Source: Clostridia bacterium (GTDB taxonomy: Bacteria > Bacillota > Clostridia > Christensenellales > CAG-314). Taken from it: a DNA stretch of 17,081 nt. A program made the translations under genes and the position numbers. Positions within the stretch are counted from its first letter, which is position 1. Each line of letters starts with the position of its first letter. The DNA lies in assembly GCA_900769665.1 (NCBI GenBank), contig CAAGHL010000065.1, positions 1 to 17,081 on the forward strand, written 5' to 3'. The notes under the pieces are model-generated. The model was not told the DNA's origin, ran no database searches, and worked only from the letters and a program-made list of their open reading frames with translations. Below, in pieces: positions 1 to 5,678 of this stretch.

Positions 1-11
1 AGAATTATTGT

Positions 12-138
12 CATAGGTCATCTAAGGCAATAAGCTAATAGTGGTCAAGCCTCGGCTTGGGGCGAGATAATTAAAGGCAAACGACCGAACTCGTACTGGA
101 TGTACGTGGATGGGCGTTTAACGTATAATTAGCCGTCA
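12..138. repeat. Dispersed repeat, copy 1 of 2
   Basis: About 125 bp recur at 16949-17079 in the same orientation. Aligned without gaps from 12 to 135 there are only six mismatches (16, 19, 60, 67, 124, 125); copy 2 then has a 3-nt insertion. The unit has internal complementarity: a 5-bp CGTAC/GTACG hairpin in the middle, AAACG pairing with CGTTT around it, and a TAATTA/TAATTA outer pair. Copy 1 pairs less well than copy 2 because its changes at 67 and 124-125 break base pairs rather than compensate. No long ORF. It could be a REP/ERIC-like element or a structured RNA; I cannot tell which. Confidence 0.85.
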
Positions 139-179
139 TATTGACCTCAAAAATTGTTAGTGATTGTTAAATTAAACCT

Positions 180-215
180 AAAAAAAAGGCTTGACTGCAA
201 CTTGTCAAGCCTTTT
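180..215 (-). terminator. Intrinsic terminator hairpin, leftward
   Basis: A perfect 12-bp stem joins 184-195 to 204-215 with an 8-nt loop. Read on the minus strand it ends in a run of eight T (complement of 180-187). It lies downstream of the tRNA-like element at 245-329 in the leftward direction, as the terminator at 367-396 lies downstream of tRNA-Ala. Confidence 0.75.
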
Positions 216-244
216 CTTGTGCGACTTTATGCCAAGCCGCCTGC

Positions 245-329
245 TGGTGGAGATAAGGGGATTCGTCCGCCATGACCTTCGGCGGTAAGCGTAGTGAAAC
301 GGAACGCTACGTCATTTCGAGCTATCTCC
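245..329 (-). pseudogene. tRNA-like degenerate element next to tRNA-Ala
   Basis: The 3' 21 nt (245-265), comprising CCA, discriminator, acceptor strand and part of the T arm, are identical to the 3' end of the intact tRNA-Ala at 428-448. At the other end, 329-323 read on the minus strand give GGAGATA, which pairs perfectly over 7 bp with TATCTCC before ACCA. The 85-nt body does not fold as a cloverleaf: the 5' half of the T stem is lost and is replaced by a CCGCC/GGCGG hairpin, and there is an AGCGT/ACGCT hairpin where the anticodon arm would be. I see no good promoter, but a terminator follows at 180-215. Alternatives are a tRNA pseudogene, a tRNA-like RNA, an attachment-site scar, or a palindromic repeat that happens to carry this end. 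Confidence 0.45.
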
Positions 330-366
330 TTATAATCCACTCAAGGTGGCGTAGCATAAGGAACGC

Positions 367-396
367 AAAAAAAGGAAGACCATATTTGTCTTCCTT
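367..396 (-). terminator. Terminator of tRNA-Ala
   Basis: A 9-bp stem (372-380 with 388-396) and 7-nt loop are followed on the minus strand by a T run (complement of the A tract starting at 367). It lies about 30 nt beyond the tRNA 3' end, as expected for a monocistronic tRNA transcript. Confidence 0.85.
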
Positions 397-427
397 GTTA
401 TTGCGTGACTAAAAGCAAGCCACCGCT

Positions 428-503
428 TGGTGGAGATAAGGGGATTCGAACCCCTGACCTATGCATTGCGAACGCATCGCTCTACCAACTGAGCCATATC
501 CCC
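428..503 (-). tRNA. tRNA-Ala (anticodon CGC)
   Basis: A 76-nt complete cloverleaf with encoded CCA. The acceptor stem is GGGGATA/TATCTCC and includes the G3:U70 wobble that is the alanine identity element. The D stem is GCTC/GAGC, the anticodon stem ATGCG/TGCAT (one G-T pair), and the anticodon loop TTCGCAA, giving anticodon CGC at 34-36. The T arm is AGGGG-TTCGAAT-CCCCT and the discriminator is A73. CGC decodes only GCG, so the species presumably has another Ala tRNA (UGC) elsewhere. The gene has its own promoter (527-555) and terminator (367-396). The neighbouring element at 245-329 shares its 3' end. Confidence 0.97.
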
Positions 504-526
504 ATGCACTATTCAATTGCTAAATC

Positions 527-555
527 ATTGTAGCACACTCTCACGAAAAAATCAA
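527..555 (-). promoter_or_regulatory. Promoter of tRNA-Ala
   Basis: On the minus strand TTGATT (555-550) and TACAAT (532-527) are separated by exactly 17 nt, with a TG one base before the -10 (extended -10). Predicted start is near 520, about 17 nt ahead of the tRNA. Confidence 0.8.
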
Positions 556-700
556 ACGCTTTTGCACTATTACCTAAAATTTTTAGCGTTACCCTACACA
601 ATATTGTATCACTAGTCCATACGTTTCCACTCAATAGCCACATCACAAACCCATTTAATGCACCAAATCTCCTGTCGCAAAGGCAAAATTCACCAAACTG

Positions 701-729
701 TTGAAATATCCTGCCAATTGTGTTAGAAT
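701..729 (+). promoter_or_regulatory. Promoter of the PIN-like gene
   Basis: TTGAAA at 701-706, a 17-nt spacer, and TAGAAT at 724-729, with TGT just before the -10 (extended -10). It lies about 60 bp ahead of the start codon at 792. A perfect 10-bp palindrome ACAATATTGT lies further upstream at 598-607; it contains a sequence close to the half-sites seen at 1753-1780. Confidence 0.7.
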
Positions 730-791
730 ACTTACATTATTCCGTTGCACGTAGCCAATAATTCGCCACGCCGCAACACACAGAGGTAAAC

Positions 792-1643
792 ATGTCCGTA
801 TTTTTGGTAGATTACGAAAACACTCACAGCCTTAGCGGCATTGCAACGCTAAGTAAAGACGATAAAGTTGTCATTTTTTACAGTCAAAACGCCAACTCGC
901 TAACTTTCGACACACACAAACGCATAATGGAATCCCCTGCCACGGTGGAATACAAATACGTCGGCACGGGAAGTCAAAACGCGCTCGACTTCCAACTGAG
1001 CACATACCTTGGCTATTTGGTAAGCACCCACAAGGACAGCGACGAAAAAATCGTCGTTGTATCGCGAGACAAGGGCTTCAACAACGTTGTAAGCTTTTGG
1101 AAGCACGAATTGTCCCTTGAAATACAAATTGCGCCCAACCTTTGCGTAGAAACACCGCAAACAGCCACCGACAACGCCGAACAACAAGCCGCGGCAACGG
1201 TAGCGCAACCGCAAGAGGAGCAAATCGCCACATTGCAACAACCCACCGCTACCGAACCAGAGCAACAACAAACGGAGCAAACTGCCGAAGTCGCTATCGA
1301 GGCTACGCAACCCGTCACCGAGCAAAACGACCACACGCAAACCGTTGCCGATGCAACTACGGAGCAACAAACGGCAACACCGCAACAAAAACATCAACGC
1401 AAAAACACTCAACAAAAGCGAGCAACGCAACAAAACAATGTGACGATAAAAGCCGAAGATGTCGTGGATTGTTTGAAGAACTCCGATGTAGAACTGACCG
1501 ACGAGGAAATTGCGCAACTTGCACAAATCGTGGTAAAGTACAAAACCAAAGCCACCGTCAACAACCACATCAACAAGCTGTTGAAGGACAGCGCAAAGTC
1601 CGGCACCATACTGAAAATAATCAAGCCGTTTATCAAAAAATAG
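792..1643 (+). CDS. PIN/NYN-like domain protein with low-complexity linker
   Basis: A 283-residue cytoplasmic protein with no signal peptide. Residues 1-115 look like a PIN/NYN-type nuclease fold: VDYEN at 6-10 (D7, E9), NALDFQL at 63-69 (D66) and VSRDKGF at 90-96 (D93) supply the acidic residues expected to bind metal. In this family these acids cut RNA or act as a degenerate RNA-binding fold. Residues about 120-215 are extreme low complexity, rich in Gln, Thr, Ala and Glu, ending in a basic stretch. Residues about 216-283 form a Lys-rich predicted helical domain with the segment DVVDCLKNSDVELTDEEIAQ. Start chosen because AGAGGT lies 6 nt upstream and VDYEN sits at the N terminus as usual. 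Own promoter (701-729) and terminator (1704-1740) make it monocistronic. The substrate is unknown; the nuclease assignment is by motif only. Confidence 0.75.
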   Translation: MSVFLVDYENTHSLSGIATLSKDDKVVIFYSQNANSLTFDTHKRIMESPATVEYKYVGTGSQNALDFQLSTYLGYLVSTHKDSDEKIVVVSRDKGFNNVVSFWKHELSLEIQIAPNLCVETPQTATDNAEQQAAATVAQPQEEQIATLQQPTATEPEQQQTEQTAEVAIEATQPVTEQNDHTQTVADATTEQQTATPQQKHQRKNTQQKRATQQNNVTIKAEDVVDCLKNSDVELTDEEIAQLAQIVVKYKTKATVNNHINKLLKDSAKSGTILKIIKPFIKK

Positions 1644-1703
1644 TCCACGTATGTAACGAAATTTCATATACGTATGCAAAAATTCATTACATCGACACCT
1701 CGA

Positions 1704-1740
1704 AGAGGCAGTTTGCAAAAGGTCAAACCGCCTCTTTTTT
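1704..1740 (+). terminator. Terminator after the PIN-like gene
   Basis: A 12-bp stem with one A-C mismatch (1704-1715 with 1724-1735), an 8-nt loop and a T6 tract (1735-1740). The promoter of the next gene begins 4 nt later, so the two transcription units are separated cleanly. Confidence 0.9.
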
Positions 1741-1743
1741 GTA

Positions 1744-1772
1744 TTGACAAGCAATACAATGTATGGTATAGT
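1744..1772 (+). promoter_or_regulatory. Promoter of first NrnA-like gene
   Basis: Perfect -35 TTGACA (1744-1749), 17-nt spacer, -10 TATAGT (1767-1772) with TGG ahead of it (extended -10). One of the strongest-looking promoters in the window; predicted start about 1779, 23 nt before the ATG. Confidence 0.9.
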
Positions 1773-1780
1773 ATTGTATT
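1753..1780 (+). promoter_or_regulatory. Candidate operator over the -10
   Basis: A perfect 8-bp inverted repeat AATACAAT (1753-1760) and ATTGTATT (1773-1780) with a 12-nt centre encloses the -10 box. A further GTATTG half-site lies at 1741-1746 beside the -35. Centre-to-centre spacing of 20 bp is about two helical turns, fitting a dimeric repressor. The regulator is not identifiable here. Confidence 0.4.
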
Positions 1781-1801
1781 AAACTAACAACGAGGTACAA
1801 C

Positions 1802-2734
1802 ATGTACGCAAACGCACTACAACTGTTGCAACAATACAAAACGATCATCATCCACCGTCACAAAAACCCCGACGGCGACGCAATCGGCAGTCAAGTCGGT
1901 CTTGCCGAGGCGTTGAAACACAACTACCCCGACAAGCAAATCTACATTGTCGGCGACTCCCCTGCGCGCTTCTCCTTTATGGACAACAGCACGCCCGACA
2001 TCACCCCCGACGAAACCTACGCCGACGCTCTTGCCGTGATACTCGATTGCGGCGCAAGCCACCTAATTGCCGACGAACGCTACACGACGGCAAAAGCATC
2101 GCTACGTTTCGACCACCATTTGAAGTGCCAAGACATTTGCGACGTCGACATTGTGGACTCCTCCTACGAAAGTTGTTGCGGACTGATTGCCGACTTTTTG
2201 CTTGCAAACGGACTGCAACTCACGCCAATCGCCGCCAAATCGCTGTTTACCGGCATGGTGACGGACAGCGGACGTTTCCGTTTCGACTCCACCACCAGCC
2301 GCACATACCGCCTTGCTTCGGCACTGACGGAGTACGACTTCCGTCCCACCGACATATACGCAAATTTGTACGCCGAGGAGCTTGCCAACGTGCAACTACG
2401 CGCCAAGTTTACGCTAAAAATCCAACTCACGCCCAAAAACAACGCATACATCTACACCACCAAGCAGGAAGTCGCCGACAGCGGCGCAAGTACGTTTACC
2501 GTTTCGCGCGGTATGGTGGGCGTAATGGGTGACATCAAAGGTGTGGAAAACTGGGTCAACTTTACCGAGTCGGACGAAGGCATACTGTGCGAACTACGCA
2601 GTCGCAGTTACAACATCAACCCCATTGCCGTCAAGTACGGCGGCGGCGGACACGAAAAAGCTAGCGGTTGCTGTGTACCCGACAAGCAAACGGCAATGCA
2701 ACTACTTGCCGACATCGACGAAATGACAAAGTGA
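1802..2734 (+). CDS. DHH/DHHA1 phosphoesterase, NrnA-like (paralogue 1)
   Basis: 310 residues, full length for the bifunctional oligoribonuclease/pAp phosphatase family. NrnA-type enzymes remove nucleotides from 2-5-mer RNA (nanoRNA) and may hydrolyse 3'-phosphoadenosine 5'-phosphate or cyclic-dinucleotide products in the cytoplasm. Visible motifs: HKNPDGDAIGS (H20, D24, D26), LDCGA (D82), FDHH (D104-H106, the name-giving triad), GMVTDSGRFRF (D155, R158) and the C-terminal DHHA1 substrate loop GGGGHEKASGC (280-290). Start supported by GAGGT 6 nt upstream. Strong own promoter with an inverted repeat over it. A diverged paralogue follows 142 bp downstream, so substrates may have split between the two. 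Could equally be a pAp- or c-di-AMP-linked (pApA) phosphodiesterase; specificity cannot be read from the sequence. Confidence 0.88.
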   Translation: MYANALQLLQQYKTIIIHRHKNPDGDAIGSQVGLAEALKHNYPDKQIYIVGDSPARFSFMDNSTPDITPDETYADALAVILDCGASHLIADERYTTAKASLRFDHHLKCQDICDVDIVDSSYESCCGLIADFLLANGLQLTPIAAKSLFTGMVTDSGRFRFDSTTSRTYRLASALTEYDFRPTDIYANLYAEELANVQLRAKFTLKIQLTPKNNAYIYTTKQEVADSGASTFTVSRGMVGVMGDIKGVENWVNFTESDEGILCELRSRSYNINPIAVKYGGGGHEKASGCCVPDKQTAMQLLADIDEMTK

Positions 2735-2798
2735 GTGGCGACAACTAAATTACCTCAAACCACGTGCGAGCAATTTTTGTCACTCCACCAATCACCAC

Positions 2799-2818
2799 AC
2801 AAAACAAAATTGTTTTGT
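2799..2818. other. Short hairpin between the NrnA paralogues
   Basis: ACAAAACA and TGTTTTGT form a perfect 8-bp stem with a 4-nt loop, inside the 142-bp gap. There is no T tract, so it is not a classic terminator. A weak promoter-like pair (TTGTCA at 2815, AATAAT at 2840, 19-nt spacer) overlaps it. It may be an operator or mRNA-processing hairpin, or chance in AT-rich DNA. Confidence 0.25.
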
Positions 2819-2876
2819 CATCACCCACCCGAAACAAACAATAATTCCCAAACACAAAACTAAAACGGAGAAAATC

Positions 2877-3869
2877 ATGAATCAACCGCAAAACATACAA
2901 GTAATGCAAGATATATTCGATAAAATCAAGAGTTACAATCGCATAATCGTATCACGTCACATCCGCCCCGACGGCGACGCCATCGGCAGCACCAAAGGCT
3001 TTACACGCATGCTGAAACTCACCTTCCCCGACAAAGACATCCACCTTGTCGTCGAGGACAAATCCGACTACCTAGCTTTTCTAGGCGAGGACGAACCGCA
3101 ACTGCCCGACGAAATGTACGCCGACGCACTGCTGATTGTGTTTGACACCGCCACCAAGGAGCGCATAAGTAACACCAAAGTCGACCTTGCGCGCGAGGTA
3201 ATAAAAATCGACCACCACATCAACATCCAACCATACGGCAACCTTATGTGGGTGGAAGACCGCCGCTCGTCCGTGTCGGAAATGGTTGCGCTGTTCTTCC
3301 GCACGTTTGCCGACCAACTCGTCGTCGACCGCGAAGCCGCAACCTACGTATACACCGGCATGGTGACAGACAGCGGACGTTTCCGCTACGAATCCACCAC
3401 CGGCGAAACAATGCGCCTTGCAGGCATGCTGATGGACTACGGCATCAACACCGATTGGCTGTTTGCTAACTTGTACCTCGAGGACTTCGACTACTTCAAG
3501 TTTGAGGCGCACATCCACAAAAAAATGAGCATTACCCCTGCCGGCGTTGCTCACGTACACGTGACAAAGGCAATGCAACAACAGTTTGCGCTGACCACCG
3601 AGCAAGCGTCGGAAGCTGTGTCTTTCCTCAACTCCATCAAGGGCAGTATCGTTTGGATTGCCTTCATCGACATGCCCGACAGCACCATCCGCGTGCGTTT
3701 GCGCAGTCGCTTTATGGAAATCAACACCCTTGCGGAAAAATATCGCGGTGGCGGACACCAATGCACTTGCGGTGCAACGCTGTTGCATAAATCGGAAATT
3801 GCAAAACTGCTAGCCGACGCCGACCAAATGGTTGCCGAATACAAATCTACGCACGAAGGATGGCTGTAA
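2877..3869 (+). CDS. DHH/DHHA1 phosphoesterase, NrnA-like (paralogue 2)
   Basis: 330 residues, same fold as the upstream gene with all catalytic motifs kept: RHIRPDGDAIGS (H28, D32, D34), VFDTA (D90), IDHH (D112-H114), GMVTDSGRFRY (D165) and RGGGH at 290-294. The C-terminal loop reads RGGGHQCTCGA instead of GGGGHEKASGC, and the N terminus has about ten extra residues, so the pair is well diverged rather than a recent duplication. Expected role: hydrolysis of nanoRNA, pAp or pApA-type substrates in the cytoplasm. GGAG lies 7 nt ahead of the ATG. The stop codon is 2 nt before the surE start, so the two genes are translationally linked; a nucleotidase partner fits a nucleotide-recycling unit. 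Confidence 0.88.
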   Translation: MNQPQNIQVMQDIFDKIKSYNRIIVSRHIRPDGDAIGSTKGFTRMLKLTFPDKDIHLVVEDKSDYLAFLGEDEPQLPDEMYADALLIVFDTATKERISNTKVDLAREVIKIDHHINIQPYGNLMWVEDRRSSVSEMVALFFRTFADQLVVDREAATYVYTGMVTDSGRFRYESTTGETMRLAGMLMDYGINTDWLFANLYLEDFDYFKFEAHIHKKMSITPAGVAHVHVTKAMQQQFALTTEQASEAVSFLNSIKGSIVWIAFIDMPDSTIRVRLRSRFMEINTLAEKYRGGGHQCTCGATLLHKSEIAKLLADADQMVAEYKSTHEGWL

Positions 3870-3871
3870 TA

Positions 3872-4594
3872 ATGAAAGTACTACTGACAAACGACGACGG
3901 GATACAATCCGTCGGTCTGAATATAGTTGCCGAGTGGGCGAAAAAGCACTTTGACGAGGTTGTCGTGTGCGCACCGAAAGCTCAACAAAGCGGCAAAAGC
4001 CATGCAATAAACATACATCAACCCATCGAAATAACCAAGGTAGACTACCTGCCCGACGTGCGTGCATACATGGTCGACTCCACCCCCGTAGACTGCGTGC
4101 GCTACGCCACACTTGGACTTCGCGAACAGTACGACCTTATTATCTCCGGCATAAACAAGGGTTACAACCTCGGCGAAGACATACTGTACAGCGGCACGGT
4201 GGGCGCAATATTTGAAACGTCGCTACGAGGCATGCGAGGCATTGCCCTCAGCACGGAGTACACCTCTTTCCAAACGGCGGAAGCATGGCTGGACAAAGTG
4301 TACGAGTACATAATCGGCAACAACCTGTTTGACTGCAACGATACCTACAACGTCAATATTCCCCTCGAAGTAAAGGGTATACTTACCACCAAAATGGGCG
4401 GCGCGTACTACACCGATGACTTTATTGCCGCCGACGAAACGCACTTCCACCAAGAAGGGTACATGGTGTATAAATTTGGTAACGACCTGACGATAGATAC
4501 CGACGCCACCATGAACGGGTACATATCCGTAACGCCGATGAGCACAAGGCGCGACAATGCAGAGGCGTGGGCAAAAATAGCGAAAAAGAATTGA
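3872..4594 (+). CDS. surE: 5'/3'-nucleotidase SurE
   Basis: 240 residues from the chosen ATG. SurE is a metal-dependent phosphatase that dephosphorylates nucleoside 5'- and 3'-monophosphates and often short polyphosphates. Diagnostic motifs: LLTNDDGI at 4-11 (metal ligands D8, D9), APKAQQSGKSHAI (S40), VDSTPVDCVRYA, and SGINKGYNLG at 92-101 (N95), then YSGTVGAIFE. An in-frame ATG four codons upstream (3860) would add MAVI, but its ribosome site would abut it; the 3872 start gives the canonical M-K-V-LLTNDDGI start with AAGGA 11 nt upstream. Starts 2 nt after the preceding NrnA-like gene. No clear terminator was seen immediately downstream. Confidence 0.95.
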   Translation: MKVLLTNDDGIQSVGLNIVAEWAKKHFDEVVVCAPKAQQSGKSHAINIHQPIEITKVDYLPDVRAYMVDSTPVDCVRYATLGLREQYDLIISGINKGYNLGEDILYSGTVGAIFETSLRGMRGIALSTEYTSFQTAEAWLDKVYEYIIGNNLFDCNDTYNVNIPLEVKGILTTKMGGAYYTDDFIAADETHFHQEGYMVYKFGNDLTIDTDATMNGYISVTPMSTRRDNAEAWAKIAKKN

Positions 4595-5510
4595 AAAAAC
4601 AATGGTTCGTGTAGAGTTGCGGACGAGGTATTACTCCACCGCAAAGCATAGTCGCAAAGGTGGTGAAAAAAGTGTATGACGTCGCCTAGTTATTGCCACG
4701 TTGCGAACGTTTGATACTCGCTTCCCGTCGGGCAATAAGTCTATGCAGGGTAGTCTTCCCAGCCGCGCCCTCGGTCAGATGTCGCCACGTAGCAACAACT
4801 CGGCGACGTAGGATTAGATTGATAACACCACCATTGCGACTACCCGTTGTTACTTGAATATCGCTGTGGAGCAACACCTCGTCCGCATTATTTACAAACA
4901 AACCACATACTGCCAATATGTAATAAAGTCCTTTGACATTGAGGGGTGGGCGGTCGGGGCTGCGGTTCGTGCAAACCAATAGTATAGTGCAAGCAAGTCG
5001 GTGGGACACTGCCTGAAGCCACGGAATTGTGCGCAAATCCATACTTTATTTACATTGGCGCTTCCGCGAGATTGCCACGTCAAACGAAGGTCACGTTTTC
5101 CTCGCAATTACACGTAATTCTATATTGCTTCTTTAATCTATCAGTTTTCAGCAGTTAAGTGCTTGGAGAACAAGGTGTTGACACAGCAACGCTCCACATA
5201 TAGTCAGTGCACACTATTACGGGGATACACTGAGTTTTGGCAATGGGACATATCAACCGAAAACCTCGGAGCGACGGCACGGCTGGGAAATTTCGTTTAA
5301 GTCAGCTTTATTGCTCGTCGCGGAGGGAGTGATCAGCACGTTTTTCGGGGATATGTTCCATTGACCAAATGATTACTGCCAATAGTAAAACACCTTGTCC
5401 ACCAAGCACGATTACTGCCACTAACCAATCGCCACCTCGCACTGCCAATCGCCCTACTTGCCCCGGCGGCGAGCTGCGCAAAATTTCTTGAAAAACTTTA
5501 TTTCATTTCG
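4595..5510. other. Long intergenic stretch with no convincing gene
   Basis: About 0.9 kb between surE and the next plus-strand promoter. Its base composition resembles the coding parts rather than the AT-rich intergenic stretches, suggesting decayed coding DNA, but reading frames on both strands are short and lack good ribosome sites; I recognised no motif. Minus-strand frames at 4686-5107 are the longest and look random. One plus-strand TTGACA (5178) with TATAGT only 15 nt away (5199) is a poor promoter. The only piece with protein-like character is the hydrophobic ORF at 5308-5481, listed separately. I did not recognise RNase P RNA, tmRNA, 6S or SRP RNA. Confidence 0.5.
5308..5481 (-). CDS. 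Possible small single-span membrane protein
   Basis: A 57-codon ORF starting at TTG. Residues 19-39 form an uninterrupted hydrophobic stretch (WLVAVIVLGGQGV then LLLAVIIW) capped by Trp on both sides, preceded by Arg-Gly-Gly-Asp and followed by a charged tail with EHIPEKRADH. This is the layout of a one-helix membrane protein. The start is weak: only AAGAA precedes the TTG and there is no ATG in frame. A minus-strand extended -10 (TGATAAAAT, -10 at 5538-5543) with TTGTCC 19 nt upstream overlaps the divergent promoter of the CofE-like gene and could drive it. It may instead be the remnant of a larger membrane protein. No family recognised. Confidence 0.25.
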   Translation of the reverse strand: MRSSPPGQVGRLAVRGGDWLVAVIVLGGQGVLLLAVIIWSMEHIPEKRADHSLRDEQ

Positions 5511-5539
5511 TTGACAAATTTTTTCCGGCGTAGTACCAT
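5511..5539 (+). promoter_or_regulatory. Promoter of the CofE-like/GSIII region
   Basis: Perfect -35 TTGACA (5511-5516), 17-nt spacer, -10 TACCAT (5534-5539). Predicted start about 5546, giving a leader of roughly 130 nt with several hairpins before the ATG at 5679. Confidence 0.7.
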
Positions 5540-5552
5540 TTTATCATGTTTT

Positions 5553-5666
5553 TCCCGAAACGGGACAAGCTACATTTTTTTCCCTAAGGCAACAAGCCGA
5601 AAGGGAATTTTTCTTTTTACGGGGTTATGCAAACAATCCGAGTTTGCTACAAACCGTAAAAAACGG
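5553..5666 (+). promoter_or_regulatory. Attenuator-like structured mRNA leader
   Basis: Four hairpins in order: TCCCG/CGGGA (5553-5565), followed by a T7 run; TTCCCT (5580-5585) with AGGGAA (5602-5607) enclosing GGC/GCC, followed directly by a T-rich tract 5608-5618, which is terminator-like; GCAAAC (5629-5634) with GTTTGC (5642-5647); and CCGT/ACGG (5654-5666), which reaches into the ribosome binding site. A terminator-type hairpin between promoter and start codon suggests premature termination control. It matches no riboswitch class I can name. Confidence 0.45.
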
Positions 5667-5678
5667 AGGGCAGCTATC

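Noticed and set aside
571..609. Short AT-rich palindromes CTAAAATTTTTAG and ACAATATTGT
   Set aside because: Too short and AT-rich to call as sites on their own; mentioned only for resemblance to the operator at 1753-1780.
900..1754. 284-residue minus-strand frame
   Set aside because: Leu/Arg/Cys-rich shadow of the repetitive CAA/ACA codons of the PIN-like gene's linker.
4686..5107. Minus-strand frames of 118 and 71 residues in the long gap
   Set aside because: No ribosome site, no recognisable motif, and random-looking composition; not enough to call genes.
5178..5204. Promoter-like TTGACA and TATAGT inside the long gap
   Set aside because: Spacer is only 15 nt and nothing recognisable lies downstream.
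5511..5678. N-terminal extension of the CofE-like protein by 56 residues
   Set aside because: Begins on the promoter -35 itself and crosses leader hairpins; GGAGGG and the family N terminus support the ATG at 5679.
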